DNA of 64,000 bases from JBFLVU01 sp964589625 (GTDB taxonomy: Bacteria > Acidobacteriota > UBA4820 > DSQY01), in contig CAZPSH010000001.1 in the NCBI GenBank assembly GCA_964589625.1, forward strand, positions 124,001 through 188,000, in the 5' to 3' direction. Of the stretch, positions 41,589 to 51,201 are shown in pieces. Made by a program: the position numbers and the translations under genes. Under the pieces are notes generated by a model. It saw only the letters and a program-made list of their open reading frames with translations, was not told where the DNA came from and did no database searches. How positions within the stretch are numbered: position 1 is the first letter of the stretch; the number at the start of each line of letters is the position of its first letter.

Positions 41589-43538
41589 ATGAGGAACCTG
41601 CGGATCGCATCCTTCTTGACGCTGAGCATGTTTGCAGCCGTTGCCGCCCTCGCCTCCCCCCAGGCGGGAACCTACTCGGGTCACGGCGCCGAAACGGTTC
41701 CCGCGGAGGTTCTGGCTGAATATGCCCCGCCCCCGCTTCCCGCCGACCTTTCGCGGAAGATCCAGTCCGTCATGGATATCCGGGCGCCTGGCCTGGGGAT
41801 CGTCTCCCCCGACGGCTCCCGGCTCTATTTCACTTGGTCGGTGACGGGGACGGTCCAGATCTGGCGTCTTGACGGTCCCGATCGTTTTCCCGTCCAACTC
41901 ACCGGAGGGGAGGACCGCACCACCCTTGCCGGGATCTCACCGGACGGAAAGACCCTCTTCGTTCAACGGGACCGGAGCGGCGAGGAGAACCCTGGGCTCT
42001 ACACGATGCCCGCGGAGGGAGGGCCCCTCTCGGCCATCCAGCACCTCAAGGGCGTGCAGACCTTTTTCTTCTTCTCGAGCGACGACGGCCGTTGGTTGTA
42101 CTACGGAGCCAACGACCTTCGGCCGGATTCCTATGCCGTATACCGATACAACCTGCAGACCGGGACCAAGGAGTCCCTGGTCACCGAACCCGGGCTCTGG
42201 CAGATTGCGGACCACACCCCTGACGGTCGGCTTCTGCTGGCAAAATACACCGGTTCCCTCTGGGCCGAATACTCCGAGTGGAACCCTGAAACGCGAACGC
42301 TCACTCCCCTTCTCGGCCAGGGGGAGAAGGAGGAGTACATCGTCCGATACGGCTCGGCGCCCGGCCAATTCCTCGTCCTCACACCCAAGTTCGGCGAATT
42401 CCGCCGACTTTACCGTCTGGAAGGGGGCCGCTTTGAGCCCGTCACGCCCGACCTCACCTGGGACGTGTCCGGGTTCGACATCGATCCCAAGAGGACCCGG
42501 ATCCTGTTCAGCGTCAACGAGGGCGGCTACACTCGGCTCCACGGGCTGAACGCCAAGACCTTCGAAGCCCTGGACCTTCCCAGATTCCCGGGGGCCGACC
42601 ACGTATACTACGGTGAGACGTCCCGGGACGGGAGATACACGGCCCTGGGCATCGAAGCCGCCACGTCCCCCAGAACGAACTGGGTCCTCGACTGGAAGAC
42701 GGGTGCGCTTGTCCGCTGGGTGGCACCCAGCGCCCCCGAGGTGGACACACGCACCTTCTCGGTGGCCACCCTGGAGCACTATCCCGCCCGCGACGGAACG
42801 ATGATCCCCATGTTCGTAAGGCGACCCAAGGCCGCCTCGAAGGGCCCCTGCCCCGTAGTGGTGGAGTTCCATGGGGGACCCGAGGCTCAGGCGACGCCCG
42901 GATTCAACCCCATAGCCCAACTGTACGTGGACGCCGGCTTCACGTACGTGGAGCCAAACGTCCGCGGCAGCGACGGGTACGGCAAGACGTGGCTTGCGGC
43001 CGACGACGGGCCCAAGCGCCTCCAGGTCATTACCGACATTGAGGACTGCGCCCGCTTCATCCGGGAGAAATGGGCCGTCGACGGGAAGGCCCCCAAGGTG
43101 GGCGTGATCGGCGGGAGCTATGGCGGCTACGCCGTCCTCATGGCCATGACGCGCTTCGCCGGGGCGTACGACGCCGGCTGCTCCACCGTCGGTATCTCCA
43201 ACCTTCTCACCTTCCTCAATAACACGGCGCCCTATCGGCGGATCCTTCGCATCTCCGAGTACGGGGACCCGGACAAGGACAAGGAAGCCCTTCTCCAGCT
43301 CTCGGCCACGACCTACGTGGACCGCCTGCAGGCCCCTCTCCTGATCATCCAGGGAGCCACGGATCCCCGCGTCCCGGCCGGCGAAGCCCTTCAGATGTAC
43401 GAGGCCGCCCGGAAGAAGGGCGTCCCCTCCGGCCTTATGATCTTCCCCGACGAGGGCCACGGTGCCGGGAAGAGAAGCAACCGGGTCCTCATGTACGGCC
43501 ACGAACTCCTTTGGATGCAAAAGCACCTTCTGGAGTAG
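41589..43538 (+). CDS. Secreted S9 family prolyl oligopeptidase-like peptidase
   Basis: 649 residues with a signal peptide (IASFLTLSMFAAVAALASPQA). Residues 60-390 form a beta-propeller with repeated SPDG motifs (GIVSPDGSRLYF, AGISPDGKTLFV). The catalytic domain follows: nucleophile serine in VIGGSYGGYAVLMAM, aspartate in IIQGATDPRVPAG and histidine in FPDEGHGAGKRSN. It likely degrades peptides in the periplasm. AAGGAGA before the ATG at 41589 selects this start over one 15 codons upstream. Confidence 0.92.
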   Translation: MRNLRIASFLTLSMFAAVAALASPQAGTYSGHGAETVPAEVLAEYAPPPLPADLSRKIQSVMDIRAPGLGIVSPDGSRLYFTWSVTGTVQIWRLDGPDRFPVQLTGGEDRTTLAGISPDGKTLFVQRDRSGEENPGLYTMPAEGGPLSAIQHLKGVQTFFFFSSDDGRWLYYGANDLRPDSYAVYRYNLQTGTKESLVTEPGLWQIADHTPDGRLLLAKYTGSLWAEYSEWNPETRTLTPLLGQGEKEEYIVRYGSAPGQFLVLTPKFGEFRRLYRLEGGRFEPVTPDLTWDVSGFDIDPKRTRILFSVNEGGYTRLHGLNAKTFEALDLPRFPGADHVYYGETSRDGRYTALGIEAATSPRTNWVLDWKTGALVRWVAPSAPEVDTRTFSVATLEHYPARDGTMIPMFVRRPKAASKGPCPVVVEFHGGPEAQATPGFNPIAQLYVDAGFTYVEPNVRGSDGYGKTWLAADDGPKRLQVITDIEDCARFIREKWAVDGKAPKVGVIGGSYGGYAVLMAMTRFAGAYDAGCSTVGISNLLTFLNNTAPYRRILRISEYGDPDKDKEALLQLSATTYVDRLQAPLLIIQGATDPRVPAGEALQMYEAARKKGVPSGLMIFPDEGHGAGKRSNRVLMYGHELLWMQKHLLE

Positions 43539-43895
43539 CCCCCCTTTGCCCCTGTGCCCTTGCACCCCTACTCTTGCCGGGATCAAGCGGGAGGGCAGGA
43601 TGGAAGTTGACGAGTAGGATCAGGAACGGTGCCCGTCCGACACAACGGGCTCCAAGCAGCTTAGGCTGATGTGGTTGGTCGCACCCCCTCGACAAAGTTC
43701 CCCGCGGCCTGGGAACGTGTACGGCACAGGGCTTCAGGGGGTTTCAGAAGTGCGCCTGCCCGAGCGCGTCAATGTCTGCACGTTGCGAGTTGCCTCGGCG
43801 CTATTGAGGGCACCGACCTTGTAAGGAATCGCCGGACGCTCCTCCTCCGGGGACCCGGAGGTTGTGGTCAGTTCCGGCGCCTGCCCGTAGACCCA
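43539..43895. other. Intergenic stretch after the S9 peptidase gene
   Basis: About 357 bases with no frame that looks coding on either strand and no recognisable site. Confidence 0.5.
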
Positions 43896-43926
43896 GGGTC
43901 CGTCCCGCACGAAGCAGGACGGACCC
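43896..43926. terminator. 10-bp hairpin after ompA
   Basis: GGGTCCGTCC at 43896-43905 pairs perfectly with GGACGGACCC at 43917-43926 across an 11-nt loop, 25 bases beyond the ompA-like stop on the minus strand. There is no T-run on that strand, so termination may need a factor. Confidence 0.5.
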
Positions 43927-43950
43927 TCTTCTCACCGGACCGGGCCGGGC

Positions 43951-44808
43951 TTATTGGGCCACGAGTTCCACCCGGCGATTCTTGGCGCGGCCGTCCTCGG
44001 CGGTGTTCGGGGCGACGGGAGCGAAGGGCCCGCACCCAAAGGCCTTCATCCTCTCCGTTGCGATGCCGTGGTCCTTCACCAGGGCCTGCTTCACCGATTG
44101 CGCGCGGGAATGAGAGAGCTGAAGGTTGTGGTCCACTCCACCCGTGTTGTCCGTATGGCCCACCACGAAGATCTTCAGGCCCGGATCGGCCTTTAAGAGC
44201 TTGGCGATTTCCGCGATGGTCCCATTGGACTCGGGCTTGATGGCCGCGCTGTCCGTGTCGAACAGGATCCCGTACACCGCCGCGTGGCCCGTGGAGCGGA
44301 GGTCGTTGCGGAACACCTCGGCGTTGGCCTGGATGATCTGGGCCATGGCTTCCCTTTCAACGATGGTGAAGCCGTGCTTGCCCGTGAATTCGGTCGTCAG
44401 GTCCACCCAGAACTCCTTGCCGGACTTGAGGACCTTGAAGGTCGCCCTGCTCTTTCCGGTCCACACGACGGTTCCGCCGATGCTCCTCACCGCGTTCTCG
44501 AAATTGCGGAGGATCTGCAATTCGCTGGCGCGTACCTTGGCCGTGGCCTGGGGGTAATAGAAGACCTTCCACAGGTGGCCCTCCACATGCTCGGTGACGG
44601 TTTTCCCCTTGTCCATCCCCACCACGAATTCGTGGGCGTCGAACTCCCGCTCGTCGCAGTGGTGGATCCAGTAGGTCGGCATGCGGCTGAAGAGGGGGTG
44701 ATCTTCGCACCCCTTCTCATCCTTTTGATCTGCCCAGGCCACCGTTCCAAGGAATGCGACACACAGGGCCGCCAGGATCGCCACGCGAACTACGAGCTTC
44801 CGTTTCAT
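43951..44808 (-). CDS. OmpA-family peptidoglycan-binding protein
   Basis: 285 residues with a signal peptide (VVRVAILAALCVAFLGTVAWA). Residues 175-285 are an OmpA domain: GILFDTDSAAIKPESNGTIAEIAKLL, FVVGHTDNTGGVDHNLQLSHSRAQSV, GCGPFAPVAPNTAEDGRAKNRRVELV. The first 150 residues (HPLFSRMPTYWIHHCDEREFDAHEF) have no barrel or lipobox and form an unrecognised periplasmic domain. It probably links the envelope to peptidoglycan. AGGAGAG precedes the ATG. Confidence 0.9.
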   Translation of the reverse strand: MKRKLVVRVAILAALCVAFLGTVAWADQKDEKGCEDHPLFSRMPTYWIHHCDEREFDAHEFVVGMDKGKTVTEHVEGHLWKVFYYPQATAKVRASELQILRNFENAVRSIGGTVVWTGKSRATFKVLKSGKEFWVDLTTEFTGKHGFTIVEREAMAQIIQANAEVFRNDLRSTGHAAVYGILFDTDSAAIKPESNGTIAEIAKLLKADPGLKIFVVGHTDNTGGVDHNLQLSHSRAQSVKQALVKDHGIATERMKAFGCGPFAPVAPNTAEDGRAKNRRVELVAQ

Positions 44809-45128
44809 GGGTACTCTCCTATTCCGGGTTGACTCTTTCTTTGCACGTGAACTCCTCGCTCCCTTATTGGAAACGGCCCAACCCACCGGCACACCTCCAA
44901 CCTCTCGACCAAGATACGCTTCGCGCCCGCTTGCGTCTCCCCTTCTGGGCTGGCGTAGCAAAATGGGGGGAGGAGGAGGCATGATCGCCGCCCGCTAGAC
45001 GCCAGTCTCTCCAAACCGAAAACCGACAGACATACGCCCGAGATGCCTCCGGGCCAGTCTGGCGCCCGGGACGGCGGGGATTGGTTTCCCCATCCCGGGT
45101 GGAGAGCCAGAGAGGCTCGGGAGACCCG
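44809..45128. other. Divergent intergenic region, ompA/olsF
   Basis: This stretch separates two divergent genes and should hold both promoters, but no good -35/-10 pair stands out. An inverted repeat, CTGGCGT at 44950-44956 with ACGCCAG at 44999-45005, is the only structure seen. Confidence 0.45.
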
Positions 45129-46907
45129 ATGAAGCCCTTGGACGTGTCTAACCTTTTCGAACAGCGGGGGCCGGCCTTGTGGACCCGGCTTCCCCGTCCC
45201 CTGAAGCGGTGGGTCGCCTTGGCCGTGGAGCGCGCGGCGAGTTTGGAGCGGATCGGCGCATTCCTCGAAGATCATGAGGGGGAGCGCGGCGAAGTTCTCC
45301 TCGACTCCATTCTGGAGCACCTGGAGGTATCCTGCGCCGTCTCCTTCCGGGACAAGGAGCGCATCCCCAGCGAAGGACGGCTCCTGGTGGTGGCCAATCA
45401 CCCCCTCGGCGCGCTGGACGGCCTGGTCCTTCTCAAGGCCCTCCTCCAAGTCAGGCCCGACGTGAAGGTCGTGGTGAACGAGTGGCTCCTTTCCCTCCGG
45501 GGTTTAAGCCCCTACTTCCTGGCAGTGGACGCCTTCTCGGGGCGCCAGTCCAGGTCCGCGGCCGCCGCCATCGGGGAGGCCCTGGCGAGGGAGGAGGCCG
45601 TGGTCTTTTTCCCGGCCGGCGAGGTCTCCCGGTTCACGTGGAAGGGCGTTCGGGATGCCTCGTGGCGGACAGGGGCGGTGCGGCTCGCTAACCGCTTCAA
45701 CTGCCCAGTCCTTCCCGTGTGGGTGGAAGGCCGGAACTCCGCGGTCTTCTATGCGGTGTCCGCGATCCATCGCGGCGCGTCCCTCCTCCTCCTTCCCCGC
45801 GAGATGTTCTCGAAAAAGGGCGGAACGATTCACTTGCGCGTGGGGGACACGATCCCCGGGCGCGCCTTCGCCGCCGGGGCCCTGAAGACTAAGGACGAGA
45901 CCCGCCTCCTGCGCCGCCACGTTCACGCCCTCGCGAGGGGCCGAAAGGGGCCCTACCGAACCGAACAGGCCATCGCCCATCCTGTCCGGCGCCAGGATCT
46001 GCTCCGGGAGATCCGCCGCTCCGAGGATCTGGGCGTCACTTCCGACGGGCGACGCATCCTTCTCGCGGACGCCCAGCCCGACTCGGCCCTCATGAAGGAG
46101 ATCGGGCGCCTTCGCGAACTGACCTTCCGCAAGGTCGGAGAGGGGACTGGCAGGCGAATCGACGTGGACCGTTTCGACTCCCATTACCGCCACCTCCTCC
46201 TCTGGGACGAGGGGGCCTTGGACATCGTCGGCGCCTACCGCCTCGGGTTCTGCCGGGAGATCCTGTCGCGCCATGGGCTCGAGGGCCTTTACACGGCTGG
46301 GCTCTTCGAATTCTCGGACGCGCTCCAAGAGATTCTTCCCGAGGCAGTGGAATTGGGCCGATCCTTCATCCAATCCAAATTTTGGAACACCCGCGCCCTC
46401 GACCTCCTCTGGCAGGGGATCGGGGCCGTTCTCCAAGCGCGGCCGCACGTCCGCTACCTTTTCGGGGCCGTGAGCATCAGCGGCACGTTCCCCGAGGAGG
46501 CTAAGCGGCTTCTCGTTGCGCATTACGGCCGCTGGTATGGGGACCCCGCCCATTTCGCCCATTCCTTCCGTCCGTTCACGCTCAGCCGGGCGCAGGACGA
46601 GTCCCTTTCCGCCATCCTCCAAGGGAGGGACCGCGAAGAGGATTATCGGCGCCTTAAGGAACACCTCAAGGGGCTCGGATGCGCGATTCCCGCGCTCTTC
46701 CGGCAGTACACGGAGCTCTGCGAGCCCGGCGGCGTCCGTTTCCTGGACTTCGGCGTGGACCCCGATTTCGGGAACTGCGTGGATGGCCTGATCCTCCTCG
46801 ACCTCCGCCGAATGGCCCCTTCCAAGCGAGAGCGATACCTGTCCGGCCACCGGCGGGCTTCAGATGCTTCACGCCGGAGCCTCTCCGTCGGCGCCCTCGC
46901 GCCCTGA
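45129..46907 (+). CDS. olsF: OlsF-like bifunctional ornithine-lipid acyltransferase
   Basis: 592 residues in two halves. Residues 60-290 are a PlsC-type O-acyltransferase with VVANHPLGALDGLVLLKA (the HX4D motif) and VVFFPAGEVSRF. Residues 330-560 resemble the OlsB N-acyltransferase (hemolysin-like GNAT): IGRLRELTFRKVGEGTGRRIDVDRFDSHY, VGAYRLGFCREIL, LFEFSDALQEILPEAVELGRSFI. The same order occurs in OlsF, which makes ornithine lipid from ornithine and acyl-ACP in two steps. GGGAGA precedes the ATG at 45129. Confidence 0.82.
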   Translation: MKPLDVSNLFEQRGPALWTRLPRPLKRWVALAVERAASLERIGAFLEDHEGERGEVLLDSILEHLEVSCAVSFRDKERIPSEGRLLVVANHPLGALDGLVLLKALLQVRPDVKVVVNEWLLSLRGLSPYFLAVDAFSGRQSRSAAAAIGEALAREEAVVFFPAGEVSRFTWKGVRDASWRTGAVRLANRFNCPVLPVWVEGRNSAVFYAVSAIHRGASLLLLPREMFSKKGGTIHLRVGDTIPGRAFAAGALKTKDETRLLRRHVHALARGRKGPYRTEQAIAHPVRRQDLLREIRRSEDLGVTSDGRRILLADAQPDSALMKEIGRLRELTFRKVGEGTGRRIDVDRFDSHYRHLLLWDEGALDIVGAYRLGFCREILSRHGLEGLYTAGLFEFSDALQEILPEAVELGRSFIQSKFWNTRALDLLWQGIGAVLQARPHVRYLFGAVSISGTFPEEAKRLLVAHYGRWYGDPAHFAHSFRPFTLSRAQDESLSAILQGRDREEDYRRLKEHLKGLGCAIPALFRQYTELCEPGGVRFLDFGVDPDFGNCVDGLILLDLRRMAPSKRERYLSGHRRASDASRRSLSVGALAP

Positions 46908-47012
46908 TGCCGACTCGGACCCCTTCTGGGGACCGGTGACCGCCACACCGCGCTTCGCGGGTGGTAGGATGGCCGGGCGGCGCCCACTTGCCGGCGCAGG
47001 AGGAGCAAACCC

Positions 47013-47390
47013 GTGCGTGTTCTCGCGTCCCTGGCCGTTGCCCTCGTGGCCCTGTTGCATACGGGGTTCCTGGTGCTGGAGATGTTCTTCTGGGACAGGC
47101 CCCTCGGCCGGCGGGTCTTCGGTCTGACCCCCGAGGCATCCGCCGCCTCTCGGGTTCTCGCCGCGAACCAGGGCCTCTACAACGGATTCCTCGCCGCGGG
47201 GCTCTTCTGGGGCCTGATTCTGGGGCCCGCGGGCTTCGGCGTGACCGTCTTTTTTCTGGCCTGTGTCGTTGCGGCGGGCCTCTACGGCGCCGCCACCGCC
47301 GGACGGTCCGTCCTTTGGGTCCAGGCCGCGCCCGGTGCGATCGCCCTGGCGCTCGTACTCGTTGCGAGGGGGATTCCGCACCATGGCTGA
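47013..47390 (+). CDS. DUF1304 membrane protein
   Basis: 125 residues with four membrane segments; LLHTGFLVLEMFFWDRPLGRRVFGL and VLAANQGLYNGFLAAGLFWGL are the DUF1304 signatures. Function unknown. A GTG start at 47013 follows GCAGGAGGAG. Its last eight bases overlap the DUF188 start, so the two are coupled. Confidence 0.88.
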   Translation: MRVLASLAVALVALLHTGFLVLEMFFWDRPLGRRVFGLTPEASAASRVLAANQGLYNGFLAAGLFWGLILGPAGFGVTVFFLACVVAAGLYGAATAGRSVLWVQAAPGAIALALVLVARGIPHHG

Positions 47391-47823
47391 GGTCTTCGTG
47401 GACGCGGACGGCTGCCCCGTCAAGGAGGAAGTCTACCGCGTCGCGGCGCGCCACCGCGTCCCCGTCACCCTCGTTTCCAACTCGCGGATGCGCGTTCCCC
47501 CCTTCGAGTGGATCACCCTGGTCGTCGTAAGATCGGGGTTCGACGTGGCCGACGACTGGATCGCCTCCCACGCGGGCCAAGGGGATGTCGTCGTGACCTC
47601 CGACATCCCCCTCGCGGACCGCTGTTTAAAGAAGGGGGCCAAGGCCCTGACGCCCAAAGGGAACGCCTTCACCCTCGAGTCCATCGGGGAGGCCATGGCG
47701 GGCCGGGAACTGCTGGCGTTCCTCCGCGAGACGGGAACCGTGACGGGCGGCCCTGCCCCCTTCTCGCCCAAAGATCGGTCCCGGTTTCTCCACGCCTTGG
47801 ACGAGGCCCTGCGGAGCGCCTAG
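47383..47823 (+). CDS. DUF188 (YaiI/YqxD) family protein
   Basis: 146 residues of the YaiI/YqxD family, a PIN-like fold: VFVDADGCPVKEEVYRVA at the start, VRSGFDVADDWIASHAGQGDVVVTSDIPLADRCLKKGA in the middle with the acidic residues, and LTPKGNAFT. A nuclease role is suspected for the family but not shown. The ATG at 47383 gives the conserved amino end. Confidence 0.92.
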   Translation: MAEVFVDADGCPVKEEVYRVAARHRVPVTLVSNSRMRVPPFEWITLVVVRSGFDVADDWIASHAGQGDVVVTSDIPLADRCLKKGAKALTPKGNAFTLESIGEAMAGRELLAFLRETGTVTGGPAPFSPKDRSRFLHALDEALRSA

Positions 47824-47957
47824 CCGCACTCTACATTCACGTATGGAGCGCTCGTCTCCTAAGATTCCCAGCGCACCCACGACGTTGCGTTGGGTGTGGG
47901 CGACTTGTATCTCCAGGAGGAGCCGTGGGCGGGTTCCGGACCCCGGATAGAACGGCT

Positions 47958-49784
47958 CTACTTCTTAAGCATCATGAACTGCCCGTCGGCGGAGATCTGG
48001 TTCATGCCCTTCACCTTCCCGTTCTCCATCACGAAGTCCAGGACGAGGTCCGAGTACTCCTTCAGGCGGAACTTCGTTCCCTTGTAGTGAATCAGCGGGT
48101 CCGCGGGGCGACCGGGAAAGGCCAGATACAGGACGCCCTCCTTGAGAAGCACCTCGAACTTCATTCCGGTGGCGGTCTCGTAGGTCCCGGCGATGAGCGC
48201 CAGGGTCTTGGCGTCGAGCCGGTCCGGCCGCCGGACGAAGGTGACCTCCTTTTCGTCGAGGGACACGACCACCTTGTCCACGTCGCCCTGGGGGTTCGTC
48301 TGGAAGTTGAGGCTCCATTTCCCGAACTCCTCGTCGTCCGGCGTGTCGAAGCGTTCGTAGTGGTATGGCTCCAGGGGGAGGTTCATGGTGCGGAATCCGA
48401 AGGTAAGTTTCCCCTCCTTCGAGGTTACGGGCATGTCGCCGTAGGCCGGGTGCTCGTAGGTGCCCGCATAGGCCTCGAGGGCGTGGGAGGGAGGAGCGTT
48501 GGCCACGCGGTCGGCGCCGGCCTTCGCCCGGCCTTCCTTGCCCGCCTGTTTGCCCTTCTTGTAAAGGGACAGGTAGCGGTCGCTCCAGGGCGTCGGGTCC
48601 ATGCCCAGGAGGCGTTCGTACACGTTGTACCCCACGGCGTCTCGAAGCATGGCGCAGTGGTCACCGATTTCGAGCACCACCACGCCCATCTTTTCCTGGG
48701 GCATCAGGGAGACCTGGGAGTGGAACCCGTTGATGTCCCCGCCGTGGTACGAGTACAGTTTGCCGCGATACACGGCGACATTGCGGCCCATGCCGTAGGT
48801 GGAGTTCACGAGTTCCCACCAACCCCTGGCCTGTCCCGCGGTGTTGGGCAGGGCCACGGCGGGAGTGAGGGTTTCCTTGAGAACGGCCGCGGGGATCACC
48901 TGCCTGCCGTCGAATTTGCCGTCGTTCATCAGCGCGACGAGCCAGCGCGTCATGTCCTCCACGTTGGAGACGATGGCGCCGCAGGGTGCCATGCCCTCCG
49001 TGTCCTCGTAATAGGGGATTTGGTAAAGTTCGTCGCTCTCGCGCCGTTCGGTGTACGGGACACCGTGATCGGGCGACTTCTTCAATTCATCGATCGTGAA
49101 TCCGGACGAGGACATGCCCAGGGGCTCGAAGAGCCGGGTCCGGACGAACTCCTCCCAGGTCTTGCCCGACTGGAGTTCGATGGCGTAGCCCACAGCCATG
49201 TACATCATGTTGTTGTATATGAAGGTGGTCCGGATGGGCTCCTTGGGCTCCATGAACTTCAGCCGTTCGAAGAGTTCTCTGCGTGTGAAATCCGCCCGGT
49301 ACCAGATGAAGTCGTGGCGGGTGATGCCTGTGCGGTGGGCCAGCATGTCCCGCAGGGAGACGCCGCTGTTGAGCGCGTCGGTTGCGAAGCGGATGGAGGG
49401 GACCTTCTCGCGGATCGGCTTGTCCCAATCCAGCTTCCCCTCCTCCACAAGCAGCCCCGCCGCCACGGCGGTGAAGAGCTTGCTGTTGGAGGCGATGGGG
49501 CACACGGTCCTGGCCGTCATGGGCACTTTCTTCCCCACGTCGGCGAATCCGTACCCCTTGGCGAATACGACCTTGTCGCCCACGACGACACCGACCGCGA
49601 CCCCCGGCGCGTTCCACTCCTTCAGGGTCTTCTCCATGTAGGCGTCGAACCCCTCCAGCTTCTTGGCGTAGTCCCCCTCCTGGGCCCGGGGCGCCACACT
49701 GAATGCCAAGACAATCGCGGCGGCAAGCGCAACGGCGGGGCGCGCGGCGCGCCGGAACCAACCGAAGAAGGTTTGCTCGTGCAT
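47958..49784 (-). CDS. Secreted beta-lactamase-family serine hydrolase
   Basis: 608 residues with a signal peptide (PAVALAAAIVLAFSVAPRAQ). The class C beta-lactamase/DD-peptidase fold shows SNSK as the SxxK motif near residue 98, the tyrosine motif YNNMMYMAVGYAIELQ and YHGGDINGFHSQV as the third motif. The last 180 residues are a DUF3471-like lipocalin-type domain, present twice (YAGTYEHPAYGDM and IAGTYETATGMKF). Likely a periplasmic esterase or peptidase, not a resistance enzyme. Confidence 0.9.
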   Translation of the reverse strand: MHEQTFFGWFRRAARPAVALAAAIVLAFSVAPRAQEGDYAKKLEGFDAYMEKTLKEWNAPGVAVGVVVGDKVVFAKGYGFADVGKKVPMTARTVCPIASNSKLFTAVAAGLLVEEGKLDWDKPIREKVPSIRFATDALNSGVSLRDMLAHRTGITRHDFIWYRADFTRRELFERLKFMEPKEPIRTTFIYNNMMYMAVGYAIELQSGKTWEEFVRTRLFEPLGMSSSGFTIDELKKSPDHGVPYTERRESDELYQIPYYEDTEGMAPCGAIVSNVEDMTRWLVALMNDGKFDGRQVIPAAVLKETLTPAVALPNTAGQARGWWELVNSTYGMGRNVAVYRGKLYSYHGGDINGFHSQVSLMPQEKMGVVVLEIGDHCAMLRDAVGYNVYERLLGMDPTPWSDRYLSLYKKGKQAGKEGRAKAGADRVANAPPSHALEAYAGTYEHPAYGDMPVTSKEGKLTFGFRTMNLPLEPYHYERFDTPDDEEFGKWSLNFQTNPQGDVDKVVVSLDEKEVTFVRRPDRLDAKTLALIAGTYETATGMKFEVLLKEGVLYLAFPGRPADPLIHYKGTKFRLKEYSDLVLDFVMENGKVKGMNQISADGQFMMLKK

Positions 49785-49898
49785 TTTCAGAACCTCCCTA
49801 GACAGTTTCCCTCTTCATCCGTCATACCTGGTGAGGGCGGACGAAATGCCCGTCCGACCTCGCTAAACGGCAACCCTCCCTCCTTCCCTCCCTGAGCA

Positions 49899-49922
49899 GG
49901 GCCCGCCCTACGGGGCGGGCCC
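49899..49922. terminator. 10-bp GC hairpin
   Basis: GGGCCCGCCC, a TACG loop and GGGCGGGCCC form a perfect 10-bp stem that contains the stop codon of the broken hydrolase gene. No T-run follows on either strand. Confidence 0.5.
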
Positions 49923-50980
49923 GAACACCTGCTGGGCCCATCGAGGTTCGCGCGCGCGGGGCTTCAACCAATCGGCCATGGTTTCCCAGTAGCCGGACAC
50001 GTAGCGCTTGCACGTCCGCACCTCGGACCAAAGCCCCGAGGAGCACTCCAGAAGGCCGTGGTTGGCGGGAGAGAGCACCATGACCGTGTAGTCCGGGTTG
50101 CCTCCTGCCAGCGCCCCGTGGATTTGCCCGCCCCCCGCTTGTCGAAGGCCATAAAGGCGAAGCCCTGGCGGACGAAAAAGTTCCCCGCGGGCCCCACGTC
50201 GGTCCTCGATCCCTGCGAGCCGTTGACGTGAAGGACGGCCGGGAAGGGGCCCCTCCCCTCCGGAACGAGTACGTATCCCCTCAGGGTCGCGCCGCCGCTT
50301 TCGAAGGCCACCGGCTCGCACCGGAAGGGGTCCACCTCCGGCGGATAGGGATCCCCCAGATCGGGGCCGCTGAAAAACCGGGTGGCCGAGGCGGGGTACA
50401 GGGGACCCGTCCTGCGGGTTTCTGAGTCCCGGTAGTACAAGATGTCCTTACCGCCAGCGGTGAAGATCCCGGCCATAAGCCCCACGAAAAGAACCCTCCC
50501 GGGGGCGACCTCGAAATTTCCCCGGAGGCGGTCCAGGACGCCAGGTTCAAGGGGAACGATCCGGTGGGCTGCGTATTCGTCCGCCGCGAGCCGCACGGCC
50601 ATTCTGATTTCGTAGGTGCCGGGCTTGGACTTCGGGTCGGGCGCGGAGACCTCGAAGAGGTACCTCCCTGCCTTGGGGATCTCCCCCGCCCAAGGCTCCG
50701 GGCCAAAGGCCCCGTTGGGGCTGTCCACCTCGGCGAGCTTGAACCTGTCCGGATCCAGTACTGTAAGCACTAGGTCCACACCCTTCTGCTGGGCTACAAC
50801 CTTGATGTACTCCCCTTTGCCCAGGACCGCTGCGAACCCGTGCCTCTCCCCGGGCCCCAGCACGCCCGTTCTGGCCGCCCCGACCTCCAGGGGAGCCTCC
50901 ACCGCGTCCTGGGACCGAAGAAGCCCCGATGAGAGAACCAGGACCGCCACCCCGATCCACTTCGACCGCCACCGCTTCAT
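49908..50980 (-). pseudogene. Secreted alpha/beta hydrolase gene with catalytic core deleted
   Basis: The 5' frame runs from an ATG after GGAGGCAGG through a signal peptide (IGVAVLVLSSGLLRSQ), a beta-sandwich domain and the hydrolase start PFPAVLHVNGSQGSRTD, ending FMAFDKRGAGKSTGRWQEA. At about 50107 the sense switches frame to GGNPDYTVMVLSPANHGLLECSSG, which contains the catalytic histidine (ANHGLLE), and on to a stop at 49908. The segment with the nucleophile serine and aspartate, probably over 150 residues, is gone. Confidence 0.78.
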
Positions 50981-51201
50981 CCCCTGCCTCCTCTCCGTCC
51001 CCGCTCGCTGGTGATACGGGAGAAGGGTGGCCGGGGTTTAGCAGGCCTTCAAGAGGACCTTTCGGGCCCCCAGAGACAGGAGCAGCTCCACCGGTTCACC
51101 GAAAGGCCCTGGGGCCCTTACGGCAGGGTGACGGTAACCTTGCGCCTTGGCCCTTCGTATAGCCTGACTCATACGCCGGCGCGCTGATCCGGGAGGCGGA
51201 C

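Noticed and set aside
44950..45005. Inverted repeat between ompA and olsF as an insertion-sequence end
   Set aside because: Only 7 bp, no transposase fragment and no target duplication.
47870..47902. Hairpin CGCACCCA...TGGGTGTG as a terminator
   Set aside because: The stem relies on a wobble pair, there is no T-run, and the loop is long.
47508..49895. A 795-codon plus-strand open frame
   Set aside because: It is the antisense shadow of the serine hydrolase gene; its sequence is rich in V, H, G and R and has no domain.
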